Source of the DNA: an uncultured beta proteobacterium
GTDB lineage: Bacteria; Pseudomonadota; Gammaproteobacteria; Burkholderiales; SG8-39
Direction of reading: 5' to 3'
Length of the DNA stretch: 43,112 bases
NCBI GenBank assembly: GCA_903859155.1
Contig: CAIOLO010000031.1
Location: forward strand, 1-43,112
This document shows, one piece after another, positions 28,112 through 38,336 of this stretch. The notes under the pieces were generated by a model. That model worked only from the letters and a program-made list of their open reading frames with translations. It searched no databases and was not told where the DNA came from. Every line of letters starts with the position of its first letter. The stretch's first letter is position 1. The position numbers and the translations under genes were made by a program.

Positions 28112-28573
28112 CTAAAAGGGAATGTCGTCGTCCATTTCCTCGAACTTGCCGGGGGGTTTTTTGGCCCCGCCGGCCGCGCGCGGTTCGCTGGCCATGGCCG
28201 GTTCGCGATCATCCGACGGGGTGCGATCCCCGGCGCCCTGGCGGCTGCCCAGCATCTTCATCTCGTTGGCGATGATCTCGGTGGTGTAGCGTTCCTTGCC
28301 CTCCTTGTCCTGCCACTTGCGGGTTTCCAGCCGGCCTTCGATATAGACCTGCGAGCCCTTCTTGAGGTACTCGCCCGCGATCTCGGCAAGCCGCCTGTAG
28401 AACGTCACGCGATGCCACTCGGTCTTTTCCTGCTTCTCACCGCTCGCCTTGTCCTTCCATGTTTCGGTGGTCGCCACCGTGATGTTGGTGACGGCTTCGC
28501 CGCTGGTCATGTACCGCGTTTCCGGGTCGCGCCCGAGATTACCAATCAGAGTGACTTTATTGACTGATGCCAT
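28112..28573 (-). CDS. ssb: Single-stranded DNA-binding protein
   Basis: A 153-residue SSB. The OB fold covers about 1-110 ([49 protein letters not shown]), followed by a Gly/Pro/Glu-rich linker and the acidic tip DDDIPF that recruits repair and replication partners. GGGAG precedes the ATG at 28573. It sits 24 bases after the MFS gene, close to divergent uvrA; this trio is a conserved arrangement in Betaproteobacteria. Confidence 0.96.
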   Translation of the reverse strand: MASVNKVTLIGNLGRDPETRYMTSGEAVTNITVATTETWKDKASGEKQEKTEWHRVTFYRRLAEIAGEYLKKGSQVYIEGRLETRKWQDKEGKERYTTEIIANEMKMLGSRQGAGDRTPSDDREPAMASEPRAAGGAKKPPGKFEEMDDDIPF

Positions 28574-28597
28574 GAATATTCTCCCGAAAGAATCCTG

Positions 28598-30001
28598 CTA
28601 TATGTTGTCGGGCGAGAGCAATGATTCGCCCGCGACCAATTTCACCACCGACTGTTCATCCAGCATACCGCGATAGAAGGTCAGACGCGCGACGCCCTCG
28701 TCGGGCAACACGGTCACCTCCCTTACCCCGCGCAGGCGCGCAAGTCCCTCGCGCAGCGCGACCGGATCAGCGGCCGTGCCGAGCGGAAAACTGCGCTGCT
28801 CCAAAGCCCCGGGCGCCCGCATCGGCCATGCCACCACTATCCATAACGCAAATAACGCCATTCCGAATACAAAGACCGGCATGACACCCCAGTTTTTTGC
28901 GATCCAGCCGCCGATCCAGGGACCGACGAACAGGCCCAGCGCCTGTGTGGTGTTGAACACCCCGATGGCCGTGCCGCGCGCATGCACCGGCGCAAGCCGG
29001 GACACCAGCGAGGGCAGCGAGGCCTCGAGAACGTTGAACCCGGTAAAGAACAGCGTCAGCAACACCACCAGCATCCAGAAATCGCGATAGCCCAGCGCAA
29101 ACCCGGCATGCACGGCCAACATCAACGCCACCGCGCCCATGAACATCAGCTTCATGTGCCCGCGCCGCTCGGCAAGCATGATCGGGGGCACCATCAGCAC
29201 AAAAGAAACCAGCACCACCGGCAGGTATACCTTCCAGTGCTCGCCCACCGCCATGCCGCCCTCATTGACCAGCGCCAGGGGCACCACCAGGAACAGGCAC
29301 ATCTGCGCCATGTGCAGCACGAAGATGCCGAAATTGAGCCGCAGCAACTCCGGATTGCGCATGACCTCGCCGAGCATCCCGGTTCTCACCCGGCGCGACT
29401 GGTCGCGCGCCGCGTCCGGTTCCGCCGGTACCACGTAGAGCGTCCAGAGGATTGCCGCGGCAGCCAGCGCCGCGATAAAAAGGAAAATGCCGTCCATGCC
29501 GATCAGGTGGTACAGCGCCGGCGCCACCACCAGCGACAGCGCGAACACCAGTGCGATCGAGCCGCCGATCATGGCCATGGCCTTGGTGCGGTGCTGGTCG
29601 CGCGTCAAATCCGCCGCAAAGGCCATCACCGCCGCGGAGATTGCGCCGGTACCCTGGATGGCCCGGCCCAGTATGACGATCCAGATGTCGGTGGCATAGG
29701 CCGAGACAATGCTGCCGACGACAAACAGCACCAGGCCGAACACGATGACCGGCTTGCGTCCGTAACGGTCCGAGGCCATGCCGAAGGGAATCTGCAATAC
29801 CCCCTGGGTGAGGCCGTAGATGCCAAGGGCAATGCCCACCAGCAGCAGATCGTCACCGCCGCGAATCGATTTCGCGTGCACCGCAAACACCGGCAGGATC
29901 AGGAAAAGACCGAGCATGCGCAGGGCGAACAAGGCGGCAAGCGACAACGCCGCCCGGACCTCCATGGAGGACATGCGATCGCGGTTCGGGGTGCTATTCA
30001 C
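28598..30001 (-). CDS. MFS transporter with C-terminal YAM-like domain (YajR type)
   Basis: A 467-residue major-facilitator transporter with 12 predicted helices. Motif A is [13 protein letters not shown], and the first helix is [21 protein letters not shown]. After the last helix the chain continues about 70 residues ([22 protein letters not shown], then [15 protein letters not shown]), matching the small ferredoxin-like YAM domain of YajR. The substrate is unknown; proton-coupled drug or metabolite export is typical. I choose GTG 30001 because AGGG lies eight bases upstream; ATG 29974 and TTG 30025 are alternatives. It is divergent from uvrA. Confidence 0.87.
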   Translation of the reverse strand: MNSTPNRDRMSSMEVRAALSLAALFALRMLGLFLILPVFAVHAKSIRGGDDLLLVGIALGIYGLTQGVLQIPFGMASDRYGRKPVIVFGLVLFVVGSIVSAYATDIWIVILGRAIQGTGAISAAVMAFAADLTRDQHRTKAMAMIGGSIALVFALSLVVAPALYHLIGMDGIFLFIAALAAAAILWTLYVVPAEPDAARDQSRRVRTGMLGEVMRNPELLRLNFGIFVLHMAQMCLFLVVPLALVNEGGMAVGEHWKVYLPVVLVSFVLMVPPIMLAERRGHMKLMFMGAVALMLAVHAGFALGYRDFWMLVVLLTLFFTGFNVLEASLPSLVSRLAPVHARGTAIGVFNTTQALGLFVGPWIGGWIAKNWGVMPVFVFGMALFALWIVVAWPMRAPGALEQRSFPLGTAADPVALREGLARLRGVREVTVLPDEGVARLTFYRGMLDEQSVVKLVAGESLLSPDNI

Positions 30002-30175
30002 CTGAGAAACCCTGTTGCCGGCCAAATCGATAAAACGCGCAAGCAGGTTTCATCTGATGCGGGGGATATACAAGGGGGCATGGCCCACTTGTTCAATACT
30101 TCCATAGAAAAGTGGCTCAGGACAGGGGGAATTTCGTATAGTAGCAAGTTTAACTGCGGGAATCGCCGCCAAAGC

Positions 30176-33019
30176 ATGGAACAGATCAGGATCCGTGGGG
30201 CCAGAACCCACAACCTCAAGAACCTAAGCCTCGATCTGCCGCGTCACAAACTAATCGTGATCACCGGACTGTCCGGATCGGGCAAAAGTTCGCTCGCCTT
30301 CGACACCCTGTACGCGGAAGGACAGCGCCGCTACGTCGAATCGCTCTCGGCCTATGCACGCCAGTTCCTGCAACTGATGGAAAAGCCCGATGTCGACATG
30401 ATCGAAGGGCTTTCACCGGCGATTGCGATCGAGCAGAAAGCCTCCAGCCACAATCCGCGCTCCACCGTCGGCACGGTGACGGAAATTCATGACTACCTGC
30501 GCCTTCTGTTTGCGCGGGTGGGCACGCCCTACTGTCCGGAGCACGCGCTGCCGCTGCAGGCGCAGTCGATCACGCAGATGGTCGACCATGTCCTGGCGCT
30601 GCCCGAGGAGACGCGCCTGATGATCCTGTCCCCGGTGGTGTCCTCGCGCAAGGGGGAGCAGGCGGATCTTTTTGCCGAACTGCGCGCGCAAGGCTTCATG
30701 CGCCTGAGGATCGACGGCAAGGTGCACGAGATCGACGAGGTGCCCAAGCTCGCCAGAAGCCACAAGCACAGCGTTGAAGTGGTGGTTGACCGGTTGAAGG
30801 TCCGGGCCGATGCCCGGCAGCGCATGGCCGAATCCTTCGAGACCGCGCTGCGCCACGCCGACGGCCGCGCCCTGGCCGTCGAAACCGACAGCGGCAGGGA
30901 GCACCTGTTCTCGGCGAAGTTTGCCTGCCCGGTATGCGGCTATTCGATCGAGGAGATGGAGCCGCGCCTGTTCTCCTTCAACAACCCGATGGGTGCCTGC
31001 GTCAAGTGCGACGGCCTGGGCAGCATCACCTTCTTCGATCCCAAGCGCATTGTCGTGCACCCGGGACTGTCGCTCGCGGGTGGCGCCATCAAGGGCTGGG
31101 ACCGGCGCAACCAGTTCTATTTCCAGATGCTCACCAGCCTTGGCAATCATTTCAAATTCGGGGTTGAGGTGCCCTTCGAGAAGCTGCCGGAGAACATCCA
31201 GCAGATCGTGCTCTACGGCAGCAAGGAAAAGCTCCCCTTCGCCTACCTGAGCGAGCGCGGCCGCACGGTGATGAAGGAGCACGCCTTCGAGGGCATCGTG
31301 CCGAACCTGGAGCGCCGCTACAAGGAAACCGACACCGTCGCGGTGCGCGAGGAACTGGCCAAATATCTCAACACCTGCCCGTGCCCCGAATGCCATGGCA
31401 CGCGCCTCCGGGAGCAGGCGCGCAACGTCAAGGTGGGCACGCCCGGGGGCGAGCGTGCCATCTACGAAGTCAGCGGCATCCCCCTGCGCGATTCGCTGGC
31501 GTTCTTCAGGAATCTGAAACTGCTGGGCGCCAAGCACGCCATCGCCGAGCGCATCATCGCCGAGATCGTGTCGCGCCTGGGATTCCTGGTCAACGTCGGC
31601 CTCGATTACCTCACCCTCGACCGCTCTGCGGACACGCTCTCAGGCGGCGAGGCGCAGCGCATACGCCTCGCCTCGCAGATCGGCTCGGGGCTCACCGGCG
31701 TGATGTACGTGCTCGACGAACCGTCCATCGGCCTGCACCAACGCGACAACGGGCGCCTGCTCGATACGCTGCGGCACCTGCGCGACCTGGGCAACACCGT
31801 CATCGTGGTCGAGCACGACGAGGAGGCCATGCTGGTGGCCGACCACATCCTGGACATGGGCCCCGGGGCGGGCGTGCACGGCGGCGAGATCGTCGCACAG
31901 GGCACGCCGGAGGAAATTCGCCGCAATCCGGCTTCGCTCACCGGAAAATATCTCTCGCGCAAGCTCGAGATCGCGGTGCCGAAAAAACGCCGCCGCCCGG
32001 AAAAGAACCGCGTGCTGCGGTTGGAGGGTGCCAGCGGCAACAATCTCAAGAACGTCGATTTCGAGCTGCCGGTGGGACTGTTCGTGTGCATCACCGGCGT
32101 CTCGGGTTCGGGCAAGTCCACGCTGATCAACGACACCCTGTATGCCGCCCTCGCCCAGCATCTTTATCACTCCAGCGCCGAGCCGGCGCCGCATCACAAT
32201 ATCCTGGGCCTGGAGCACTTTGACAAGGTCATCAGCGTCGATCAAAGCCCGATCGGGCGCACCCCGCGCTCCAACCCGGCCACCTACACCGGCCTGTTCA
32301 CGCCGATTCGCGAGCTCTTTGCCGGAGTGCCGCAGGCGCGCGAGCGCGGCTACGGCCCGGGCAGGTTCTCATTCAACGTCAAGGGCGGGCGCTGCGAGTC
32401 CTGCCAGGGCGACGGCGTGCTGCGGGTGGAGATGCATTTTCTGCCCGACGTCTACGTGCCCTGCGACACCTGCCACGGCAAACGCTACAACCGCGAAACC
32501 CTCGACATCCACTACAAGGGCAGGTCGATCACCGAGGTGCTGGAGATGACCGTGGAGCAGGCACACGAATTTTTCGCGGCAGTGCCGGCGGTCGAGAGAA
32601 AGCTGCACACGCTCATTGAGGTCGGACTCGGCTACATCAGGCTGGGACAGTCGGCCACCACGCTCTCGGGCGGCGAAGCCCAGCGGGTGAAACTTTCCCA
32701 GGAGTTGTCCAAGCGCGACACCGGGCGCACGCTCTACATTCTCGACGAGCCCACCACCGGGCTTCATTTCAAGGACATCGACCTGCTGCTGCGGGTGCTG
32801 CATGCGCTGCGCGACCACGGCAATACGGTGCTGGTGATCGAACACAATCTGGATGTGATCAAGACCGCGGACTGGATCATCGACCTGGGCCCCTCGGGCG
32901 GCGACGCGGGCGGGCAGATCATCGCGCAGGGCACGCCCGAGGACGTCGCCGACAACCCCGCCAGCGCCACCGGCGAGTACCTTCGCGCGGTTCTCGGCAG
33001 GAAAAAGAAGGCCGCATAA
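30176..33019 (+). CDS. uvrA: Excinuclease ABC subunit A
   Basis: A 947-residue DNA-damage sensor of nucleotide excision repair. The N-terminal Walker A is GLSGSGKSS (31-39) and the second is GVSGSGKST near residue 641; the two ABC signatures LSGGEAQR lie near 487 and 830. Zinc modules are visible as CPVC...CVKC, CPCPEC, and CESC...CDTC. The ATG at 30176 ([17 protein letters not shown]) is the family start; the frame is open for another 1.2 kb upstream but only as antisense of the MFS gene. I saw no clear LexA box (CTGT-N8-ACAG) in the 170 bases upstream. Confidence 0.97.
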   Translation: MEQIRIRGARTHNLKNLSLDLPRHKLIVITGLSGSGKSSLAFDTLYAEGQRRYVESLSAYARQFLQLMEKPDVDMIEGLSPAIAIEQKASSHNPRSTVGTVTEIHDYLRLLFARVGTPYCPEHALPLQAQSITQMVDHVLALPEETRLMILSPVVSSRKGEQADLFAELRAQGFMRLRIDGKVHEIDEVPKLARSHKHSVEVVVDRLKVRADARQRMAESFETALRHADGRALAVETDSGREHLFSAKFACPVCGYSIEEMEPRLFSFNNPMGACVKCDGLGSITFFDPKRIVVHPGLSLAGGAIKGWDRRNQFYFQMLTSLGNHFKFGVEVPFEKLPENIQQIVLYGSKEKLPFAYLSERGRTVMKEHAFEGIVPNLERRYKETDTVAVREELAKYLNTCPCPECHGTRLREQARNVKVGTPGGERAIYEVSGIPLRDSLAFFRNLKLLGAKHAIAERIIAEIVSRLGFLVNVGLDYLTLDRSADTLSGGEAQRIRLASQIGSGLTGVMYVLDEPSIGLHQRDNGRLLDTLRHLRDLGNTVIVVEHDEEAMLVADHILDMGPGAGVHGGEIVAQGTPEEIRRNPASLTGKYLSRKLEIAVPKKRRRPEKNRVLRLEGASGNNLKNVDFELPVGLFVCITGVSGSGKSTLINDTLYAALAQHLYHSSAEPAPHHNILGLEHFDKVISVDQSPIGRTPRSNPATYTGLFTPIRELFAGVPQARERGYGPGRFSFNVKGGRCESCQGDGVLRVEMHFLPDVYVPCDTCHGKRYNRETLDIHYKGRSITEVLEMTVEQAHEFFAAVPAVERKLHTLIEVGLGYIRLGQSATTLSGGEAQRVKLSQELSKRDTGRTLYILDEPTTGLHFKDIDLLLRVLHALRDHGNTVLVIEHNLDVIKTADWIIDLGPSGGDAGGQIIAQGTPEDVADNPASATGEYLRAVLGRKKKAA

Positions 33020-33211
33020 AATTGATTTCCATGCCTATATCAGTACTGGATAGAAACCTACGGAAAATCACCGCCAAATAAGCACTCCACCTGACAATTA
33101 TTGACACATTTTCGCGCCGTCGAGTCATTGACGGACCGCACCGTGATTGGGCAAAATGCCCGCAGTGAGGCATACAACAATGTTGCCCCCAACCTCCTAG
33201 GCCAAGCCATC

Positions 33212-33433
33212 ATGCTTTTACCGAATTTCACCTTCATGCTGCTGCTGATCATCGAAGGCTGCGCGGGTCCCTGGGACTCCGGCCTGGGCTGCGCCGCGCA
33301 GAATTTCAGCCTGAGGGTTCCCTACGACAAGCTGGAGCAGTGCGAAACGGCCAAGAAGGGCATGATTGCCCCGGACGGCGTGCAGAAATATGTCAAGGCG
33401 ATCTGCCTAGCGGTGCCCAAGGGCCAGAAGTAG
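33212..33433 (+). CDS. Small Cys-containing, possibly exported protein
   Basis: A 73-residue protein with a hydrophobic N-terminus (FTFMLLLIIEGCAG) and four cysteines in total (EGC, GLGC, EQC, AIC), suggesting two disulphides if exported. The remainder is basic (ETAKKGM, VPKGQK). I do not recognise a family. The ATG at 33212 is preferred over the open frame from 33101 because the hydrophobic stretch then lies at the N-terminus; the ribosome site is weak. Confidence 0.5.
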   Translation: MLLPNFTFMLLLIIEGCAGPWDSGLGCAAQNFSLRVPYDKLEQCETAKKGMIAPDGVQKYVKAICLAVPKGQK

Positions 33434-33486
33434 CCGTTGCGGCTCCCGCGCCTATCCTGTGAGTACTACCTGGGGAGAATGACCGA

Positions 33487-33720
33487 GTGAACAGCAAACG
33501 CGGATGGATGATTTTGTGGGGCGCGGTGTCCGCGCTCTGGTTGGCCTACTGGCTGGTGCTGACGCTTTCCGTGGGGGGCGACACCATCCAGGAAATGATT
33601 GCCGGCATGGACGGGAGCGTGCTGCTCGCGGGCCTGTTCCTGTCGCTGCCCCTGTGCCTGTACAGCGGCGGCATGCTGGTGGCCTGGCTGATCCGCGTGG
33701 CCGGCGTCGGCAAGGCATGA
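33487..33720 (+). CDS. Small two-helix membrane protein
   Basis: A 77-residue protein with two membrane helices (about 8-29, WMILWGAVSALWLAYWLVLTL, and 45-70, VLLAGLFLSLPLCLYSGGMLV) joined by a short acidic loop. No family is recognised. The GTG at 33487 has GGGGAG nine bases before it. It precedes ridA by 49 bases on the same strand. Confidence 0.6.
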   Translation: MNSKRGWMILWGAVSALWLAYWLVLTLSVGGDTIQEMIAGMDGSVLLAGLFLSLPLCLYSGGMLVAWLIRVAGVGKA

Positions 33721-33769
33721 CAAGCGCACCGTTCCCCGAACCATTATCAATCCGCAGGCAGGAGATCGC

Positions 33770-34117
33770 ATGAACATCCAACGACATGAACCCGGCAAAC
33801 TGCTCTCCAGCGCCGTCGAATATAACGGCGTGGTCTACCTTGCCGGCATTATCGCCGACGACCTTGGCAAGGATATGCGCGGCCAGACCGAGGAAGTCCT
33901 GAAAAAAATAGACGCCGCGCTGGCCGCGTGCGGTACCAGCAAGTCCCGGCTGCTCTCGGTCAATATCTGGGTCGCCGACATCCGCCTTCGCGAGCAGATG
34001 AACATCGCCTGGCTTGCCTGGATGGACCCGACCAATCCTCCGACCCGCGCGACGGTGGAGGCCAAACTGGCCGATCCGCGGGCGCTGGTCGAAATCATGG
34101 CCACCTGCGCGCAATAA
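33770..34117 (+). CDS. RidA family protein
   Basis: A 115-residue protein of the RidA/YjgF/UK114 family, trimeric enzymes that hydrolyse reactive enamines and imines such as 2-aminoacrylate. Visible features are LAGIIADDLGKDMRGQTEEVLKKIDAAL, the SVNIWVADI strand, and the TRATVEAKLADPRALVEI end with the conserved active-site Arg in PTRATVE. AGGAG precedes ATG 33770. The more divergent N-terminal half leaves open a subfamily without deaminase activity. Confidence 0.88.
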   Translation: MNIQRHEPGKLLSSAVEYNGVVYLAGIIADDLGKDMRGQTEEVLKKIDAALAACGTSKSRLLSVNIWVADIRLREQMNIAWLAWMDPTNPPTRATVEAKLADPRALVEIMATCAQ

Positions 34118-34193
34118 CGCGGCGTACAACCCGGCGCAGGCTGCCGCAATTGTCGTTGCAGCGCAGCCTGCGGGCTCTCGCCACGCTGACGGA

Positions 34194-34227
34194 TATCCCA
34201 ATATTAAATAATAATTAAATTGGGATA
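34194..34227. repeat. AT-rich palindrome between convergent genes
   Basis: TATCCCAAT (34194-34202) and ATTGGGATA (34219-34227) are perfect 9-bp inverted arms around a 16-base spacer made only of A and T. It lies between ridA and the end of the transporter gene, which converge. It could be an unusual bidirectional transcription end or a protein-binding site. It lacks the GC stem and T run of a standard terminator. Confidence 0.55.
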
Positions 34228-34288
34228 CACATTGAACCAACCATTTTCCGGATAAATCTTACGAATTGTCATTGCGGCTGGCAGAGCG

Positions 34289-35833
34289 TCATGCGCGTCC
34301 CGGAATGGCCCAGAGGTGCTCCAGCCATTCGAACATTCCCTGGATCAACAAGGCCAGCAGCGCCGCCGGCACCGCGCCCGCGAGCAGCAGGGTGTTGTCG
34401 TTGATTGCAAGGCCCGCGGCGATGCGCTCGCCGTAACCGCCAGCGCCGATGAACGCGGCGATGGTGGCGGTACCGACGTTGATCACCGCGGAGGTCTTGA
34501 TGCCCGCCAGGATGGCCGGCCGTGCCAGCGGCATTTCAATGGCAAACAGGCGGTCACGCCCGGACAACCCGAGCGCCACCGCCGCCTGCCGCAGGCCCTC
34601 GCCCACGCCGAGCATGCCCGCATGCGTGTTGCGCACGATCGGCAGCAGCGCATAGAGAAACAATGCCACTGCCGCAGGCCAGGTGCCGATGCTGCCCATG
34701 AAGGCGATCAGAAACGCCAGCAAGGCCAGCGACGGGATGGTCTGGATGACGCCCACCACGGCAAAAACGGGTTGCGCGCAGGCGGCTTTCTTCGCCGCCA
34801 GGATACCCAGCGGCAGGCCCGCCAGGATGCTTGCCGCCAGCGAGCCGAAGACCAGCAGCAGGTGCTCGCGCGTCAGGCGCCACAGGTCGGCGGCAAACAG
34901 GGCCTCGAAGAAACCAGCCTTCGGCGCGGCGCCGGGCAAGGCCTGCTCGCCGCCGAACATCGCGGCCGCCTGGGCGAACGTCCTGCCATCGAGTTCGGCC
35001 GCGGCGTTCATGGCGATCATGTGCTCCGCGTCGATACGGCCCGCCAGCGTCTGCAAAGACTGCCATTGCGGCGCGAAGCGCACCGGGACGTCGGCGCGGT
35101 GCAGGAGCAGCGCCTCATAGCGCGGGAAGTAACCGCGATCATCGGCGAGCACGCGCAGCTTGTAGCGCGCTATCTTGGCGTCAGTGGAATACAAATCGAT
35201 GACATCCACGCGCCCCGCCGCCAGGGCCTCGTAGGCAATGCCATGATCGAGCCCGGAGGGCGCCGCTGCGGCCAGACCATACCGGCGTGTCAGGCCGGGC
35301 CAGCCATCCTGGCGCGCGAGAAACTCATGCGACAAGCCGAATTTCAGCGAACGCTGCCTCGCCAGGTCGCCAATGGTGCGAACGCCGAGCTTCGCGGCAA
35401 GGTCTTCACGCACCCCCAGCGCGTAGCTGTTGTTGAAGCCGAGCGCTATGGAAGCAGACAGGCCCAAGGGGGCGAGGCCGCGACTGAGTTCCTCTTGCGT
35501 CGGGTTGCCATCCATTTTCAGCACTTCGCGGGCGATGGTGCCGCTGTACTCGGGATACAAATCGATGGCACCGGCGCGCAGCGCCGCCACCAGAATCCCG
35601 GTGTTGCCGAGGCCCTTTTTGTGCTCGGCCGCACCCTGGGTCAACGCCGTACGCAACAGCAATTCGCCCAGTACGTAGGATTCGGTAAAGCGCTTCGAAC
35701 CGATGCGCAGGGTTTCGGCGGGGAATGCCGCGCCCGCGCCCAGCATTGCCGCGCAAAGGCAGGCCAATGCCGTGACGCGCAGGGTATTCCGGTTTGCCGC
35801 GACCTGTGAATGCATGGGTGGCGCTTCATTCAT
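34289..35833 (-). CDS. Fused substrate-binding protein–permease of a betaine-type ABC transporter
   Basis: A 514-residue single chain: a signal or anchor helix (about 15-38), a periplasmic OpuAC/ProX-like binding domain to about residue 300 (LRIGSKRFTESYVLGELL, LGNTGILVAAL, DLYPEYSGTIAREV), then an OpuAB-like permease (HLLLVFGSLAASILAGLPLGILA, VGVIQTIPSLALLAFL, TATIAAFIGAGGYG). In Firmicute EgtU the permease comes first and the binding domain last; here the order is reversed. Divergent egtD starts about 145 bases away, so ergothioneine or another betaine is a reasonable substrate guess. No ATPase gene is in the window. ATG 35833 and ATG 35815 are both possible starts. Confidence 0.85.
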   Translation of the reverse strand: MNEAPPMHSQVAANRNTLRVTALACLCAAMLGAGAAFPAETLRIGSKRFTESYVLGELLLRTALTQGAAEHKKGLGNTGILVAALRAGAIDLYPEYSGTIAREVLKMDGNPTQEELSRGLAPLGLSASIALGFNNSYALGVREDLAAKLGVRTIGDLARQRSLKFGLSHEFLARQDGWPGLTRRYGLAAAAPSGLDHGIAYEALAAGRVDVIDLYSTDAKIARYKLRVLADDRGYFPRYEALLLHRADVPVRFAPQWQSLQTLAGRIDAEHMIAMNAAAELDGRTFAQAAAMFGGEQALPGAAPKAGFFEALFAADLWRLTREHLLLVFGSLAASILAGLPLGILAAKKAACAQPVFAVVGVIQTIPSLALLAFLIAFMGSIGTWPAAVALFLYALLPIVRNTHAGMLGVGEGLRQAAVALGLSGRDRLFAIEMPLARPAILAGIKTSAVINVGTATIAAFIGAGGYGERIAAGLAINDNTLLLAGAVPAALLALLIQGMFEWLEHLWAIPGRA

Positions 35834-35977
35834 AGCGGTGACATCGCAGTGCAGCATGATAGACCCGCATGCGAGCCTCGCGTACACCCGCGCAATTCGG
35901 GCGGGCAATCGTACGGTAGCGGAAATCGCACCAAATCTGCTACCTTTCGGCTGTCTCTTGCCCGCAGGTCCCTGCGC

Positions 35978-36958
35978 TTGTCCTCGATCCCCCTCCTCTG
36001 CAGTATCGATGCGGTTCCGCCGTCGGCGGATTTTGGCGTTGCCGCCGCCGCTGCCATGGCGGAAATCTGTGCCGGGTTGATGCAGGAGCGCGCCGAAGTT
36101 TCGCCAAAGTATTTCTATGATCCGCTGGGATCGAAGCTCTTCGAAGCCATTACGCATCTGCCCGAGTATTACCCGACGCGCACCGAGCGCGGCATCTTCG
36201 AGCGCCACGCCGCCGAAATCGCGCGCAGTGTCGGCCCGGGATCGACCCTGATCGACCTGGGTGCGGGCAACTGCGAGAAAGCAAAACGGCTTTTCCCGGC
36301 GCTGCGGCCTGAGCATTACGTGGCGGTGGACGTCTCGACTGAATTCCTGCACGACGCATTGAACCGGATGCGCAGCCTGTTTCCCGCGATCGATATGCAG
36401 GCGCTTGGCCTGGATTTTTCCGCGGGCCTGACGCTGCCGCACAGCGTGAGCCAGGAGCAGCGTTTGTTCTTCTATCCCGGATCCTCGATTGGCAATTTCA
36501 CGCCCGAAGCCGCGCTTGCCATGCTGTGCGACCTGCGCCGGTTGTGTGGCGACACAGGCGGCGTGTTGATCGGCGTGGACCTGGTAAAACCCGCTGCGAT
36601 CCTGGAGCCCGCTTACGACGACTCGCTGGGCGTCACCGCGGCGTTCAATCTGAACCTGCTCAACCACCTCAATCGCCTGATCAAGACCCAATTCAATCCC
36701 GGCGACTGGCAGCACCGGGCCCTTTTCAATGCGCCGCAATCGCGCATCGAAATGCACCTGGAGGCGCGCCGCGACCTGTGCATTACCCTGCCCGGCGGCG
36801 TTCGCCGCTTCGCGCGCGGCGAGCGCATCCACACCGAGAGCAGTTACAAGTATGAATTGCTGCAATTTCGCGCGCTGCTGGTGAAGGCCGGATTCCGCAA
36901 GATCAATGCCTGGACCGACGAGCGGCACTGGTTTGCGGTGTGCCATGCCAGCATCTGA
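35978..36958 (+). CDS. egtD: L-histidine Nα-methyltransferase EgtD
   Basis: A protein of about 326 residues that makes hercynine (trimethylhistidine) from histidine and SAM, the first step of ergothioneine synthesis. Landmarks are SPKYFYDPLGSKLFEAITHLPEYYPTRTE, the SAM motif LIDLGAGNCEKAKRL, FFYPGSSIGNF, and the C-terminal HTESSYKYELLQF. I take TTG 35978 as start because the family needs the segment before SPKYFYD; the next ATG, at 36055, would remove part of it. That start is uncertain. egtB follows after 21 bases. It is divergent from the fused transporter. Confidence 0.88.
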   Translation: MSSIPLLCSIDAVPPSADFGVAAAAAMAEICAGLMQERAEVSPKYFYDPLGSKLFEAITHLPEYYPTRTERGIFERHAAEIARSVGPGSTLIDLGAGNCEKAKRLFPALRPEHYVAVDVSTEFLHDALNRMRSLFPAIDMQALGLDFSAGLTLPHSVSQEQRLFFYPGSSIGNFTPEAALAMLCDLRRLCGDTGGVLIGVDLVKPAAILEPAYDDSLGVTAAFNLNLLNHLNRLIKTQFNPGDWQHRALFNAPQSRIEMHLEARRDLCITLPGGVRRFARGERIHTESSYKYELLQFRALLVKAGFRKINAWTDERHWFAVCHASI

Positions 36959-36979
36959 CACCGGCGCACCGGCCAGCCC

Positions 36980-38251
36980 GTGAACACCCGCCAGAAACCC
37001 TTCGACACCGTGGCCGGCCTGGCGGCGCGCTTCGCTGCGGTTCGCGATTGCTCGCTTGCCCTCGCCGCACCGCTGAGCGAGGAGGATTGCTGCGCCCAAT
37101 CGATGGCCGACGCAAGTCCGGTGAAGTGGCACCTGGCGCACACCACCTGGTTTTTCGAGACCTTCGTGCTGGAGAAATACGAAGAGAATTTTCAGCCTTT
37201 TCACCCGGCGTTTCGCGTGCTGTTCAACTCCTATTACAACGGTGTGGGCGAAAAGCATCCGCGGCCGCAACGCGGCATGCTGACGCGACCGCCGCTGTCG
37301 CTGGTGCGCGACTACCGCGCCGATGTCGGCGCGCGCATGGCCAAGGTCATGACCAGTCACAACGGCAATCCCGCTTTCTGCGAACTGGTGGAACTGGGCA
37401 TGAACCACGAGCAGCAGCACCAGGAATTGATCCTCACCGATCTGAAACATCTGCTCTCGCTCAATCCCCTGGCCCCGGTCTATCGGGCGTCACCCTCCGC
37501 GCCCGGGGTGTGCGCCGTGCCGCTCGAGTGGATCGGCTTGGGCGGCGGATTGATCGAGTTGGGCGCGCAGGACGGCGGCTTCTGCTTCGACAACGAATTG
37601 CCGCGACACCGGCATTATCTTGGCGGGTATTCACTGGGATCGCGCCTGACGACCAATGGCGAATTCCTGGAGTTCATCGAGGCCGGCGGCTATCGCAATG
37701 CCGCGCTGTGGCTGTCCGAGGGCTGGGACTGGGTGCGAACCCGGGGCATCGAGCATCCCGCTTATTGGTCGCGCGACGGAAATGCCTGGCAGGAGTTCAC
37801 CCTTGCGGGGATGCGCGCATTCGATCCCGACATACCGGTGGCGCATGTTTCCTATTTCGAGGCGGATGCCTACGCACGCTGGGCGGGCGCGCGCCTGCCC
37901 ACGGAAGCCGAGTGGGAGTGCGCTGCCCAGGCCTGCCCGTTAGAAGGCAATTTCCTGGATGCCGGCCAAAATCATCCGGGCGCAGCCGCTGCGCGGCAAG
38001 GACTGGCGCAGATGTTCGGCGATCTGTGGGAATGGACCAGTTCCAGTTACTCGCCTTACCCGGGCTTTCGCGCCCCCGAAGGCGCGATCGGCGAATACAA
38101 CGGCAAATTCATGGTGAACCAGTATGTGCTGCGCGGCGGTTCATGCGCCACGCCGCGCGACCACATTCGCGCCAGTTACCGCAATTTCTTTCCGACCGCC
38201 GCGCGCTGGCAATTCACCGGGATACGTCTCGCGCGCGATGCTCAGGGATGA
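36980..38251 (+). CDS. egtB: Ergothioneine biosynthesis sulfoxide synthase EgtB
   Basis: A 423-residue non-haem iron enzyme that couples a thiol (cysteine or γ-glutamylcysteine) to hercynine with O2. The N-terminal DinB-like domain supplies the iron ligands His51 (WHLAHT), His143 and His147 (NHEQQHQEL). The C-terminal FGE-sulfatase domain has PTEAEWECAAQ, DLWEWTSSSYSPYPGF, YVLRGGSCATP and ARWQFTGIRLAR. The start is GTG 36980. With no egtA, egtC or egtE nearby, either cysteine is used directly or other genes supply these steps. Confidence 0.94.
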   Translation: MNTRQKPFDTVAGLAARFAAVRDCSLALAAPLSEEDCCAQSMADASPVKWHLAHTTWFFETFVLEKYEENFQPFHPAFRVLFNSYYNGVGEKHPRPQRGMLTRPPLSLVRDYRADVGARMAKVMTSHNGNPAFCELVELGMNHEQQHQELILTDLKHLLSLNPLAPVYRASPSAPGVCAVPLEWIGLGGGLIELGAQDGGFCFDNELPRHRHYLGGYSLGSRLTTNGEFLEFIEAGGYRNAALWLSEGWDWVRTRGIEHPAYWSRDGNAWQEFTLAGMRAFDPDIPVAHVSYFEADAYARWAGARLPTEAEWECAAQACPLEGNFLDAGQNHPGAAAARQGLAQMFGDLWEWTSSSYSPYPGFRAPEGAIGEYNGKFMVNQYVLRGGSCATPRDHIRASYRNFFPTAARWQFTGIRLARDAQG

Positions 38252-38336
38252 GATTTGCCCGCGGCACTCGCCCCAATCGATCGGGAATAGTCACCGCCCA
38301 GACCGCTCGGAGTTGGTGCCTTGGCCGGCCCCGGAT

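Noticed and set aside
28982-30175. Long N-terminal extension of uvrA
   Set aside because: In frame but antisense to the MFS transporter; UvrA proteins begin with the [13 protein letters not shown] segment at 30176.
30005-30175. LexA/SOS box before uvrA
   Set aside because: No CTGT-N8-ACAG or close variant was found by reading both strands; only a lone TATAGT is present.
35834-37450. N-terminal extension of the fused transporter
   Set aside because: It is antisense to egtD and egtB, and the signal peptide defines the start near 35833.
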